A stretch of 64,000 bases of DNA from Pseudoalteromonas xiamenensis (GTDB lineage Bacteria > Pseudomonadota > Gammaproteobacteria > Enterobacterales > Alteromonadaceae), in the NCBI RefSeq assembly GCF_030994125.1, contig NZ_CP099917.1, positions 2,960,001 through 3,024,000 of the forward strand, in the 5' to 3' direction. The notes below the pieces were generated by a model, which had not been told where the DNA came from, did not search any database, and saw nothing but the letters and a program-made list of their open reading frames with translations. Made by a program: the position numbers and the translations under genes. Below, piece by piece: positions 26,384 through 35,997 of the stretch (position 1 is its first letter; each line of letters opens with the position of its first letter).

Positions 26384-29300
26384 ATGGCTTATTCTTTGGG
26401 TGTCGTAGCTGTCACGCTAAACAGTTCAGCTGTCAGCGGTACAGACACCTTTTTCCAAAACGTCGGTAACATCAGAGCAGGTGACTTGTTTTACATTCAG
26501 CTCAATGGCCAGAATGTGATGTTACAAGTTGAACAAGTATGCAGTGATACCCAGCTGGTGCTTGCCAATTTAGATGGTACACCGTTCTTGTCACCGGCAA
26601 CGGCAAATGAGCTCCATTACGGTATTGTACAAAACTTTGCGTCGACCGTAACGGCTCAACTCGCAAAAGGAATAGCAGATTTACAAGCTAAGTGGTTCCA
26701 GCGTGAGCAAGGCATAACAGGGTGGTTTGCCAGTGATGAGGATACTCATGAGATTGTTACTTACCTTGGGGATCGAGCGACTATACCAACGCCTCTCGGT
26801 ATGACCAAGTTACTTCAGCACCATCAGTCGGCAATATCAAGTCAACTCCTTGATATTGAAAACATGATGAGCTCAATTTCTCAGGCCCATGATCAGGCGA
26901 AAGCCGCGGCTGCACATGCCGCCACCGTGAAAGTGGAGTCGGCATCGGCAAGTAAAGACGCACAGGACGCACAATCGGCTAAAGGCGCGGCACAGCGCGC
27001 AGCAATCGAAGCTGAAGCGTCTGCCACGAAGATAGCCTCGGCCAAAGACGAAGTGCTTGAACTGAAAGAGTGGGCTGTTAGCAGTGAGGAGGCAGCGCAC
27101 GCTTATGCTTTGGACGCGAAGTCGAGCGTAGCATCCATTACGGAATTGAGCACAATCGCCACCACCGCCGCTCAGTTTGCTGAGCACCATGCTCAATCGG
27201 CAGAAAAAGATGCCGTTGCTGCTGCAGCCTCAGCCGCTAAAGCGAATAACAGTCAAACCAGTGCGGACTTGTCGGCTCAAGGCGCAAAAGAAGCGAACGC
27301 GGCGGCACGCATTAGTGCTGATGCCGCATCTTCAAGTGCGAAGCTTGCTGAACAGCACCGTATTGATGGCTTATCGAGTGCTCAAAACGCGGCGAAAAGC
27401 CGCTTAGCAGCAGAAGAGATCCTACAGAAAGTTGGGCAATTAGGAAGTGAAGTACAACTGAACTCGCAACACGCCAAAAACGCTGAAATAGCCTCTAACA
27501 CCCATCGTATGTCTGCAGCCAGTTCGGCAGAAGCAACACATGAAAGTGAGCGTCGAGCAAAAGAGTATCTTGACGACGCATTGAAGGCAAAAAATGAAGC
27601 GCTTGTAAGTGAGGCTAATGCGGCTGAGCATGCTTCCGCCTCGGCGAAAGAGGCTGAATCAGCAATAGCAAGTGCGACGGTTGCTCTTACTCAAAGTCAA
27701 GCGGCGATAGATGCGGCGAACGCGGCAGACATAAGGGCTAAAGCGTCGGCTGTAAGCGAAGGTAACGCGAAATCGTCGGCAGAAAATGCCAATGAAAGCC
27801 GCAGCGCGGCGCTATCGCTCGAGTCGAAAAGTAAAGACCATGCCGAAAAGGCCCTGGCAAGTCAGGCTTTAGCTGCGGGAAGTGAGGCACTTGCACTGTC
27901 ACACGCTCAGTCTGCTCTGGAGTCAGCAAATAAGGCGCTTGAAAGCGAAACGAGTGCTACTTCGAGTAAGACGGTTGCCATTAACAACGCCAAGGCAGCA
28001 GCGACAAGCGCAAGCAGTGCCCTCGAACATAGTCAAAAAGCTGAAGCCTCCGCAAAGTTAGCAGAGGAAAGCTACCAAGCCGCTATTGTTAAAGAAGCGA
28101 ATACGGAGAAATTGGTTCAAGCTGCGCAGTTAGCGTCGAGCACAGCAACAAAAAATGCCTTGGATTCTGAAGACTCAAGTAAAAACTCCGCGACATCGGC
28201 ATCGTTATCGCTATCTAAAGCGCAAGAGGCGTCTGAGTTTGCTGCATCAGCCGCCTCTTCAGAAATTATCGCTTCAACTAAAGCGAAAGAAGCGTCTGAA
28301 TTTAGCACGCAAGCTAAGCTCTACCGCAACGAATGTCAGCAACTTGTTGGTGGAGTTGCGCCAGATTCGCTCAAGCTGGGAGGGGTATCCAGCTCTGAAT
28401 ATTTACTCAAAAGTAATGTTGTTTCTACGTTACCAGAACCGCCTACGGCGGATGAAGCGCTTATCCCGAATGTTGTGATGTTGCAAAAAGCGCTTGCTCG
28501 CATAGAGACATCGGGAAAAGAAGATTTGGCGGTATTAACAGCTCAAATTTCTGCTGAAAAACAAGCGGTTAAAACCGAGTTTTCGGGTGTTAAGTCTGTA
28601 CAAACCGCAACTCAACAGAGCTTGGACAGTTTTAAAACCCAAGCGGAGAAAGACCATACTGCGCTTCGAGCTGAATTATCGGGTGTTAAGTCCGCGCAAG
28701 TCGCGACTCAACTAAGCTTGGATAGTTTTAAAACCCAAGCTGGGAAAGATCATACCGCGCTTCAAACTGAATTATCGGGTGTTAAGTCCGCGCATGCCGC
28801 GACTCAACAGAGCTTGGACAGTTTTAAAACCCAAGCTGGGGAAGATCATACCGCGCTTCAAACTGAATTATCGGGTGTGAAGTCCGCGCATGCCGCGACT
28901 CAGCAGAGCTTGGACAGTTTTAAAACCCAAGCAGGGAGAGACCAAACCGCGCTTCAAACTGAATTATCGGGTGTTAAGTCCGCGCAAGCCGCAACTCAAC
29001 TAAGCTTGGAGAGTTTTAAAACCCAAGCAGGAAAAGACCAAACCGCGCTTCAAACTGAACTATCGGGTGTTAAGTCCGCGCAAGCCGCGACTCAGCAGAG
29101 TTTAGACAGTTTTAAAACCCAAGCAGGAAAAGACCAAACCGCGCTTCAAACTGAACTATCGGGTGTGAAGTCCGCGCAAGTCGCGACTCAGCAGAGTTTA
29201 GACAGTTTTAAAACGCAGGCAGGGAAAGATCATACCGCGCTTCAAACTGAATTATCGGGTGTTAAGTCCGCGCAACTCGCGACTCAACAGAGCTTAGACA

Positions 29301-30232
29301 GTTTTAAAACCCAAACAGGGAAAGACCAAACCGCGCTTCAAACTGAACTATCGGGTGTGAAGTCCGCGCAAGTCGCGACTCAGCAGAGTTTAGACAGTTT
29401 TAAAACGCAGGCAGGGAAAGATCATACCGCGCTTCAAACTGAATTATCGGGTGTTAAGTCCGCGCAACTCGCGACTCAACAGAGCTTAGACAGTTTTAAA
29501 ACCCAAACAGGGAAAGATCATACCGCGCTTCAAACTGAATTATCGGGTGTGAAGTCCGCGCAAATCGCGACTCAACAGAGCTTAGACAGTTTTAAAACCC
29601 AAGCTGGGAAAGATCATACCGCGCTTCAAACCGAATTAACGGGTGTTAAGTCCGCGCAAGCCACGACTCAACAGAGCTTGGACAGTTTTAAAACCCAAGC
29701 AGGGAAAGATCATACCGCGCTTCAAACCGAATTATCGGGTGTTAAGTCCGCGCAAGCCGCAACTCAACTAAGCTTGGGCAGTTTTAAAACCCAAACAGGG
29801 AAAGATCATACCGCGCTTCAAACTGAGTTATCGAGTGTGAAGTCCGCGCAAGCCACAATTCAACTAAGCTTGGACAGTTTTAAAACCCAAGCAGGGAAAG
29901 ACCATACCGCGCTTCAAACTGAATTAACGGGTGTTAAGTCCGCGCAAATCGCGACTCAACAAAGCTTAGACAGTTTTAAAACGCAGGCAGGGAAAGATCA
30001 TACCGCGCTTCAAACTGAATTATCAAAGGTCAAATCCACACAAACCTTAATACAACAAAACGTGCATAGCTTAGAAGCGCGCGTTTCAGAGAAACAACAG
30101 CAGCTCCAAAACGAACTGCAAAACGTAAATACCTTACTTTCTCTACATTCAACCGATTCGGTGAGCTTAAACAAACAGTTATACCGAGCAAAGCTAAACG
30201 CCTTATTAGGCGAAAATTTATTAATGATCTAA
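26384..30232 (+). CDS. Long coiled-coil side fibre with 32-residue repeats
   Basis: 1282 residues. Residues 1-150 form a globular N-terminal domain (LGVVAVTLNSSAVSGTD, then HYGIVQNFASTV). Residues ~160-680 are an Ala/Ser/Lys/Glu-rich coiled coil like those of lambda Stf and T5 side fibres. After a short break (GGVSSSEYLLKSNVV), residues ~728-1207 are fifteen near-identical 32-residue repeats (ALQTELSGVKSAQ...SFKTQAGKDHT) plus a degenerate sixteenth. The C-terminus is a short coiled coil. It should be a very long thin trimeric shaft. It is the first gene of a J-less module under promoter P2. Confidence 0.8.
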   Translation: MAYSLGVVAVTLNSSAVSGTDTFFQNVGNIRAGDLFYIQLNGQNVMLQVEQVCSDTQLVLANLDGTPFLSPATANELHYGIVQNFASTVTAQLAKGIADLQAKWFQREQGITGWFASDEDTHEIVTYLGDRATIPTPLGMTKLLQHHQSAISSQLLDIENMMSSISQAHDQAKAAAAHAATVKVESASASKDAQDAQSAKGAAQRAAIEAEASATKIASAKDEVLELKEWAVSSEEAAHAYALDAKSSVASITELSTIATTAAQFAEHHAQSAEKDAVAAAASAAKANNSQTSADLSAQGAKEANAAARISADAASSSAKLAEQHRIDGLSSAQNAAKSRLAAEEILQKVGQLGSEVQLNSQHAKNAEIASNTHRMSAASSAEATHESERRAKEYLDDALKAKNEALVSEANAAEHASASAKEAESAIASATVALTQSQAAIDAANAADIRAKASAVSEGNAKSSAENANESRSAALSLESKSKDHAEKALASQALAAGSEALALSHAQSALESANKALESETSATSSKTVAINNAKAAATSASSALEHSQKAEASAKLAEESYQAAIVKEANTEKLVQAAQLASSTATKNALDSEDSSKNSATSASLSLSKAQEASEFAASAASSEIIASTKAKEASEFSTQAKLYRNECQQLVGGVAPDSLKLGGVSSSEYLLKSNVVSTLPEPPTADEALIPNVVMLQKALARIETSGKEDLAVLTAQISAEKQAVKTEFSGVKSVQTATQQSLDSFKTQAEKDHTALRAELSGVKSAQVATQLSLDSFKTQAGKDHTALQTELSGVKSAHAATQQSLDSFKTQAGEDHTALQTELSGVKSAHAATQQSLDSFKTQAGRDQTALQTELSGVKSAQAATQLSLESFKTQAGKDQTALQTELSGVKSAQAATQQSLDSFKTQAGKDQTALQTELSGVKSAQVATQQSLDSFKTQAGKDHTALQTELSGVKSAQLATQQSLDSFKTQTGKDQTALQTELSGVKSAQVATQQSLDSFKTQAGKDHTALQTELSGVKSAQLATQQSLDSFKTQTGKDHTALQTELSGVKSAQIATQQSLDSFKTQAGKDHTALQTELTGVKSAQATTQQSLDSFKTQAGKDHTALQTELSGVKSAQAATQLSLGSFKTQTGKDHTALQTELSSVKSAQATIQLSLDSFKTQAGKDHTALQTELTGVKSAQIATQQSLDSFKTQAGKDHTALQTELSKVKSTQTLIQQNVHSLEARVSEKQQQLQNELQNVNTLLSLHSTDSVSLNKQLYRAKLNALLGENLLMI
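28565..30100 (+). repeat. 96-bp tandem repeat array (15 full copies plus one degenerate)
   Basis: Units of 96 bp start at 28565, 28661, 28757 and so on every 96 bp to 29909. A degenerate unit begins at 30005. Units differ by a few scattered bases, and some blocks recur as pairs (the 29141-29330 and 29333-29520 segments are almost the same), showing repeated unequal exchange. The unit is in frame (32 codons). Confidence 0.95.
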
Positions 30233-30249
30233 AAAGGAGACGTTAAATA

Positions 30250-31947
30250 ATGTCAACCATCCATCAGGCTGTACAGGCAATGGTCGATAACCTGACAACA
30301 AAGATGACTTCGGGTACTCCATTTACCCCTGAAGAGCAGCTTTTAGTGTCCAAAGCGATTTCAGCACTTAAAGACAATGAGACTTGGGAAAAAGCGGTCG
30401 TTGCTGTGGTAGAAGAGCATTTAGATACCGCTACGGCTTCACTAACGAGCGCAACCGCTGCGATTAATACCAGCACTGGCGTAATTAACGCCCAAGCGAG
30501 CAATTTAGCCATGATCCCGCAAATGCGAGACGACGTGACAAAAAGCGTAGCGAATGTCGTTCCGCTGGTTAAACAAGCGGTGGACAGTGGTAGTTCTATC
30601 CCTTCAAGAGTGGGTGTGTCTATTGTTGGAACTAGGGATACGTCTCGTTATCTCAATGGCGGTAGTTTAAGGGCTTATTCTAACGAAGAAGGGGAGGCCC
30701 TGTGTATACCCTATTTTGATGAAAAATCGGGAAAACTATATCATGCCTTCATCAGTTGCTTTAACGCAAGCAATAACTACTATCAAATGAATATCAATTT
30801 TGGGTATTGGCAAGGAGAGGTGTTTACTTCTTTGTACAAATACAATAGTGCTTCGCAAAGTCAGGGAGAATTTGGTGCATACAGCAATAAAAATTTTGCT
30901 ATCGATAGTACATACGCAGTGATTGTGCCGCTTGCTAAATATGAAGATTCTTCTGATGTGCGAATGTGCTTAATCATTGCTTCAAGTGCTAATAAGCACA
31001 GCGAAGCTGATTACAGTTGGCGTAAAGTGATTGCTGTTAACCCGGACGAATCGGGTGTTTCGATATATACAGGAGCGTCCAATACTGCGTGTGATGAAGG
31101 TGCAAAAACAGCCTATCATCCACTTTCAAACAATTATCAGCATCTCGCTTATGATCAAGAGAAAAAGAGACTCGTCGGTTACATGGGGAGCTTACAATAT
31201 TACAACCGAGCGGTTGGGGTTTCGACGTTATCCACTGCAGCAAAAGAAAACTTAGAAGTTGGCGCATCTCCAACATTTGGTTGGCCAACTGATGAAATGA
31301 AAAATATCTCGAAGTACATCAGTTTTACAGGCTATGCTCAAAGTGGACAGGCATTAAAAGGCCGATTTGTTCGAAGTTCAGATCATGAATCGGGCACAGC
31401 TAAGGAATACAAATTTGTTAAATTAGGCAGCGGGTATCTTAGTACAGGGACGTGGCGTTATTTGTCTGAGGGTATTTATCGCCCTGTGAGCAATAACTCG
31501 AACTCGATGCGTGGTTACAACTTATATAAATCTGCTGATGCTAATCTCAATTATTCCATGAATACCAATAGCATGGCTGACAAAGCAACATCTTACCTTG
31601 TATGCAAAACAGATGGTCGAATTGTCCCCTACCAAATTTTCTACGGACCAAACTTTAGGCGATATCAGGTTGGCGAAGGAACTGATGTAATTCAAGCGAT
31701 AGATGTGGTATCTGTGAATTATTGCGTATTAGATGATGAAGGTAATACGGTGAGTCATGGCGTATTACCGTTGCCTGAGTTACAGCAAAATTCAAATGCC
31801 AGTACTATGGGGACCAGCTTCGATTTATTGCTATTGCCCGTATGTTTTGATAGCAACGAACAAAAAATCCATTTTTTGCGCGGTAGTTATGAAGCTTTGT
31901 CGGGTGGTAACAAATTCCACATGAGCACATTAATTTACAAAGTATAG
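30250..31947 (+). CDS. Fibre tip protein of the coiled-coil module
   Basis: 565 residues. The N-terminal ~110 residues are helical (VQAMVDNLTTKMTSG, TPFTPEEQLLVSKAISALKD, then an Ala/Thr/Ser coiled coil) and look like an attachment end. The remaining ~440 residues are beta-rich with many Tyr/Gly/Ser (YYQMNINFGYWQGEVF; FYGPNFRRYQVG). It probably binds the end of the 1282-residue shaft and recognises the target surface. A GGAG site precedes the start, 17 bp after the shaft gene. No enzymatic motif is recognised. Confidence 0.65.
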   Translation: MSTIHQAVQAMVDNLTTKMTSGTPFTPEEQLLVSKAISALKDNETWEKAVVAVVEEHLDTATASLTSATAAINTSTGVINAQASNLAMIPQMRDDVTKSVANVVPLVKQAVDSGSSIPSRVGVSIVGTRDTSRYLNGGSLRAYSNEEGEALCIPYFDEKSGKLYHAFISCFNASNNYYQMNINFGYWQGEVFTSLYKYNSASQSQGEFGAYSNKNFAIDSTYAVIVPLAKYEDSSDVRMCLIIASSANKHSEADYSWRKVIAVNPDESGVSIYTGASNTACDEGAKTAYHPLSNNYQHLAYDQEKKRLVGYMGSLQYYNRAVGVSTLSTAAKENLEVGASPTFGWPTDEMKNISKYISFTGYAQSGQALKGRFVRSSDHESGTAKEYKFVKLGSGYLSTGTWRYLSEGIYRPVSNNSNSMRGYNLYKSADANLNYSMNTNSMADKATSYLVCKTDGRIVPYQIFYGPNFRRYQVGEGTDVIQAIDVVSVNYCVLDDEGNTVSHGVLPLPELQQNSNASTMGTSFDLLLLPVCFDSNEQKIHFLRGSYEALSGGNKFHMSTLIYKV

Positions 31948-31956
31948 GAGGTTTTT

Positions 31957-32508
31957 GTGAAGACTAATATTGAATCTGTATTAGACAGTAATGGTGTTTT
32001 GTTTGTTGAAGGTGTTCGATATCTATATAACCCTGAGACTGGTGAAGCTTGGACAAAAAAGACGGTTGCTGCTTACGTTGCAAAATTAACTACCGAGCGT
32101 GAAGCGTTGATGAAGGAGGCAGAACCTGAAGCTGTTTCGCTACCGGTTTATGAATTGAATGATATTCAAGTTAGTGCCGTTGAAAGTGCACAAACCGTTG
32201 AATTGGGTAACGGAGGTATTTATTGGTTGCCAACCGATACCGCATTTACGATAACAGCAAACGCAAAAGACGTTCCGGATAATCGCCTCATGGTTATGGT
32301 CGAAAAAGTCGTTGATGCAACTAGAGCAATTGACGATGAACGTTTTGTTGCAACTGTGGACAAAGGTAAATTGTCTCTTACTGGCAGCTTTGATAAAACT
32401 GGCAACTATACGCTATCGGCAAAACGTTTAAATGAAGGCTTGGAACGGATAAAGATGCCGTTTCGAGTATCGTTTCCCACTATTGAGTTCGATGTTTACC
32501 GCGCTTAG
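31957..32508 (+). CDS. Fibre accessory protein, paralogue of the gene at 25339
   Basis: 183 residues with GTG start after AGGAGG. The C-terminal ~110 residues are homologous to those of the 25339 protein (LMVMVEKVVDATRAIDDERF; RLNEGLERIKMPFRVSFPTIEF). The N-terminal part is specific (SNGVLFVEGVRYLYNPETGE). It is the last gene of the P2 module. A conserved domain paired with two unrelated fibre tips suggests a shared chaperone or cap role. Confidence 0.6.
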   Translation: MKTNIESVLDSNGVLFVEGVRYLYNPETGEAWTKKTVAAYVAKLTTEREALMKEAEPEAVSLPVYELNDIQVSAVESAQTVELGNGGIYWLPTDTAFTITANAKDVPDNRLMVMVEKVVDATRAIDDERFVATVDKGKLSLTGSFDKTGNYTLSAKRLNEGLERIKMPFRVSFPTIEFDVYRA

Positions 32509-32669
32509 TTATTGCCACTAAAGCCCTTTCTGTGTGATTACATTAACAACAATGTAGCCACGTAAAAATGTCCCCAATACTGAACGATTAATTGAACGCA
32601 GCGTGATCTGCGAGTTGATGCCCTCGTTTGCTCTACTCCTTTGTAAAAAAGAAGTTTGATTCGAAAAGC

Positions 32670-32711
32670 GGTCAAACTTGACCGTTTTTTATCAATCAAG
32701 CTGGGTATGAT
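32670..32711 (+). promoter_or_regulatory. Palindromic activator-type promoter P3 (J3 module)
   Basis: GGTCA-AACT-TGACC (32670-32683) in the wider context AAAGCGGTCA...TGACCGTTTT, then 22 bp, then TATGAT at 32706-32711. J3 starts about 155 bp downstream. The 32509-32867 gap holds no gene and no clear terminator. Confidence 0.78.
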
Positions 32712-32867
32712 AACGATACAGTGAGCGCACGAAGGTCATATCGACCTACTTCATTGATTCGTTTCATTCGGTGAGTGTGCTTTAGCCATCCTCATACTCG
32801 TTTCCGTTCTTAGGTATTGAACGAGTTCAATTGTCTTCACTTTTTACTATTTATCTTTGGGTTATCC

Positions 32868-33707
32868 ATGTCAGATCAATACCTTAACTTGGCGTCGTTA
32901 GCACGTCCAGACATCATCGAAAATCTAGATTTTGAACGTATTTTGGCCGAGCGGAAAGCACGCTTTTTGCAAATAGCGCCAAACTATGCCGATGCGTTGG
33001 CGTTGGAAAGCGACCCGCTTTCAGTGTGTTTAGAAGTGGAGAGTTATAGAGAGCTATTGTTGCGACAAAGGATCAATGAAGCGGTGTATGCCAACTTGTT
33101 GGCTACGGCACAAGGGAATGATCTGGTTCATTTGGGGGCATTTTATGGTGTTGAACGACTTGAGCGTGAATCGGACGAAGCGTTTCGAGGCCGGATCCGT
33201 GATAGCACTATTGCTTCTAGCACGGCGGGTAGTGCGGTGCATTATCGACGTCGGGCGATGGCGTCAGCACCCGCTGAAATACGAGATATTTCAGTCAGCA
33301 GTCCAGGTGATGGACTTGTCGAAATTGCAGTGTTGGCCAAACCAAATTGTGATGTTGAATCGGTTGTAATGAAGGTAAAAGCTGGTGTATCAGACCCTTC
33401 GGTGAAAATGTTGACAGACACCCTGTCGGTGTTTGCTGCAGAGCAAATTCCGGTCAATGTGGATGCAACAATTTACCTCAAAGACAATGTGCCAGCGAGT
33501 TTACTCGACAGTTTACAGAAAGCGCTCTCAACAGCCTGGCAAGACGAAATGCAACTGGGTTGGGATCTTACGCCGAGTTGGCTTAACGCCCAGTTACACA
33601 AACAAGGGGTCCATCAAGTGATCCTGAACTCACCTACATCCATGCAAACCATGACCCAACATCAATGTGCTGTGCCTGGAGAAATCGTTTTAACATTAGG
33701 GGATTAG
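32868..33707 (+). CDS. Baseplate wedge protein J, copy 3
   Basis: 279 residues from the ATG at 32868, chosen because the family's opening motif follows at once (YLNLASLARPDIIENLDFER); an upstream TTG at 32817 would add 17 unrelated hydrophobic residues. Further landmarks are LEVESYRELLLRQRINEAVYANLLATAQ in blocks, HLGAFYGVERLERESD, and LHKQGVHQVILNSP. Like J1 it lacks the J2/J4 insertion. It is the first gene after promoter P3 and ends 1 bp before the I3 start codon. Confidence 0.92.
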   Translation: MSDQYLNLASLARPDIIENLDFERILAERKARFLQIAPNYADALALESDPLSVCLEVESYRELLLRQRINEAVYANLLATAQGNDLVHLGAFYGVERLERESDEAFRGRIRDSTIASSTAGSAVHYRRRAMASAPAEIRDISVSSPGDGLVEIAVLAKPNCDVESVVMKVKAGVSDPSVKMLTDTLSVFAAEQIPVNVDATIYLKDNVPASLLDSLQKALSTAWQDEMQLGWDLTPSWLNAQLHKQGVHQVILNSPTSMQTMTQHQCAVPGEIVLTLGD

Positions 33708-33708
33708 T

Positions 33709-34649
33709 TTGAAACAACATTTACTTGCACCGACAGCCTCAGCGCTTCAACGGCACTGGTTGCAAAGTCAAGAGTTGGAAAAAGAGTTTGCGGATGCGAC
33801 AACGCAATTAAGGGGCTTTAAAGCAAACCCACATGACCGCGCATTGTTATGGTTAGTGTGGGAATATGGGCTAGAGGCCATTTTGCCTTACAGCCAAGAT
33901 TTGCGACAAACGTTACAGCAAGGCCTTGAGTGGCAACGTCTTCGAGGTACGCCTAAAAGTGTATTGATGGCGATGAGTTGGTTGCAGTTTAAACATGTTC
34001 AACTAGAAAACGCTGCCGTTGGACGGCATTATTATCGCTATCAACTTGCGCTTGGGCAGTTGCCCACAGACGAACAAGTTAAACACATTCACAAGTTATC
34101 CGGCTTATCGTCCCCCGCGAGCGCTAAACTTGAGCGGCTTTATCATGGACTTGATGTTAGAGCCCAAGTGTTATCAAAAAATGGTTTTGGGCAATTGCTC
34201 TCTGACATTTCGGGTGTCGACTTTGTCGACAAAGGAAAACGGCTTTGTAAAGTAAGTTTCGCGCGTAAAAGTACTGCATCGGCCACTTTTTTTGAGACGC
34301 AGATTACCATCGGACACCAAAGACATGTGGTGGGTCAAGCTGAATATCTTGGCTGCAAACGTCTTAGCGATTACCACCTGAGTGATAGAGAGCCATCGAA
34401 ACGACCCATCGCGGTGGGATTAACGCAAATTCGGCCGCAGTATATAACGATGACTCAAGCCAGATGGCTAGGCCCATGGCAAGGGGGTGGCTCAATGAAA
34501 GCGACCAACACACCGCGCTTCTTCACGGTGAAGTCAAGCACACGCAATACGATAAACTCGAACCGCTCTATTTTGCAGGGGCAAGCAATGGACGTTTTAA
34601 CGTGGGCAACAGCTATTTAACCGTCACTCTTCCCGTATCTTTACATTAA
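33709..34649 (+). pseudogene. Baseplate tail protein I, copy 3, frameshifted near the C-terminus
   Basis: TTG start 1 bp after J3. The open frame runs 303 residues to 34620, with a divergent gpI core (HDRALLWLVWEYGLEAILPY; LRGTPKSVLMAMSWL) and an extended C-terminal region. Near residue 260 a G5 run (34483-34487) is followed in the -1 frame by a natural-looking end (WLNESDQHTALLHGEVKHT, LYFAGASNGRFNVGNSYLTV) stopping at 34649. One more G in the run would give WQGGWLNESD. As read, the last ~45 residues are out of frame. It may be a mutation, phase variation or a sequencing error. Confidence 0.7.
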
Positions 34650-34693
34650 TTCGACAGCGTTGTTGTTAACGCGCTAACGTTCAGAGTACCTCT

Positions 34694-35254
34694 ATGACAT
34701 CACAACTGACTTACTTGCCTGTGGTTTGGACGCATCATGGACTAGACAAACTAGTTTCGAATGCAAGCCATGGGATAGCCATGCCGATTACGCATGTCTC
34801 AGCGGGGGAGGCGAGTTATACCCCAGAGCCAACCCAAACAGCGCTTCGACAGGAACACCAGAAAGTGCCGGTAAGCCAAGCTGAAGCGCTTGGAAATGGC
34901 CAGTTACGATTCAGTGCCTTGTTTGATGGGCCACAAAGTTACGCAGTGCGTGAAGTCGGGCTTTGGGCTGACGAGACGCTTGTAGCCATTTATAGCATGC
35001 CTGAGCTGCAAATAAACTTCAAAGCAGCCAATGCCGCATGGATAGAGGTATTTACACTCAATGTCGGCGCACTTCCCACTCAAAATATTACGTTTACGAC
35101 TGGTATGAACAACGTAAACGTACTTTTCGCTAAAGAAATGGCCTTGATGACAGAAGCACAAATGAATCAAGGAAAGACGCTCATAGAGCATGCAGCCTTA
35201 ACGATGAAAATGAGCCATCAATTAGCCTCCTTAATGACACAAAGCGAACGATAG
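34694..35254 (+). CDS. Tail-collar fibre adaptor (gpH N-terminal type), copy 3
   Basis: 186 residues. Tail-collar fibre pattern: TYLPVVWTHHGLDKLVSNAS, ITHVSAGEASYTPEPTQTAL, YAVREVGLWADETLVAIYS, and a terminal helical stretch. As in modules 1 and 4, the gene holds only the particle-binding domain, with the rest of the fibre in separate genes. It follows I3 after about 45 bp in the corrected frame. Confidence 0.82.
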   Translation: MTSQLTYLPVVWTHHGLDKLVSNASHGIAMPITHVSAGEASYTPEPTQTALRQEHQKVPVSQAEALGNGQLRFSALFDGPQSYAVREVGLWADETLVAIYSMPELQINFKAANAAWIEVFTLNVGALPTQNITFTTGMNNVNVLFAKEMALMTEAQMNQGKTLIEHAALTMKMSHQLASLMTQSER

Positions 35255-35261
35255 GAACACG

Positions 35262-35984
35262 ATGAGTATTGAAATGCAGATTGCGGCATTACAAAAAGCC
35301 GCTTCAGAACAAACGGTCGCAAGCGTTTCCCTTGCGCAACAGGTCAGTGAGCAATTGGTGGCATTTACTCAAGGTGTCGCGGATGTGGCGGCGACCCGAG
35401 CGTTGACTACCGAGCAAGCTAAAACAATGTTGGCGCATCTCCATCAAGCTAAACAGCATAGCCAGCAAGCGAAATACGCAGAATTGAAAACGGCATTGCA
35501 TGTCGAAGCGTGTGAAGACACACGAGAGTATGTTGACAAGCAAAAGGATGCGTTGACCTCGCTGGCGGCCAGCGCGGAACAAAAGGCGAATGAGATTGCC
35601 TTGAATGTCGTCCAAAACCAAGCTTATGCAGCCGTGTGCGCATCGATAGGTGAACTTACTGAGCAAAAAGCGAAAGAAATTGAATTCAATACCAATACTG
35701 TTGTGTCGTTGCAGTCCGACATCAAAAAGCGGAGCACGGAGCTTGTGTCGCTTGAGGGTCGTCTAGATACGCTTAAACAAACAGTGGTGTCGCGCGTTGA
35801 TCATTGTGACGCATTGGCAGAACAGGTCAGTTTAGATAAACAACATGCGCACGCCAATGCGTCGCTTGCGGTACTCGCGGTATCGTTGTTGACCAATCAA
35901 CAGCAAAAGCTAATTACCGCATTTAATGCCTTGCTCGACGGAACGCTTACGTCTGCGCAAGTTACCCAATTATTTAGCGAATAG
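35262..35984 (+). CDS. Coiled-coil fibre shaft protein (module 3)
   Basis: 240 residues, almost entirely predicted coiled coil with many Gln/Ala/Glu (AALQKAASEQTVASVSLAQQ; IKKRSTELVSLEGRLDTL). It has no signal or membrane segment. It lies 7 bp after the adaptor and 13 bp before the broken fibre gene, so it probably forms the shaft between them. No named family. Confidence 0.6.
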   Translation: MSIEMQIAALQKAASEQTVASVSLAQQVSEQLVAFTQGVADVAATRALTTEQAKTMLAHLHQAKQHSQQAKYAELKTALHVEACEDTREYVDKQKDALTSLAASAEQKANEIALNVVQNQAYAAVCASIGELTEQKAKEIEFNTNTVVSLQSDIKKRSTELVSLEGRLDTLKQTVVSRVDHCDALAEQVSLDKQHAHANASLAVLAVSLLTNQQQKLITAFNALLDGTLTSAQVTQLFSE

Positions 35985-35997
35985 GAATTAGCAAGTC

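Noticed and set aside
28565..30100. CRISPR-like array
   Set aside because: The 96-bp units are contiguous, in frame and coding; there are no spacers and no cas genes.
32741..32757. Extra GGTCATATCGACC site downstream of P3
   Set aside because: One base short of the 14-bp geometry and no -10 hexamer at the right distance; probably chance.
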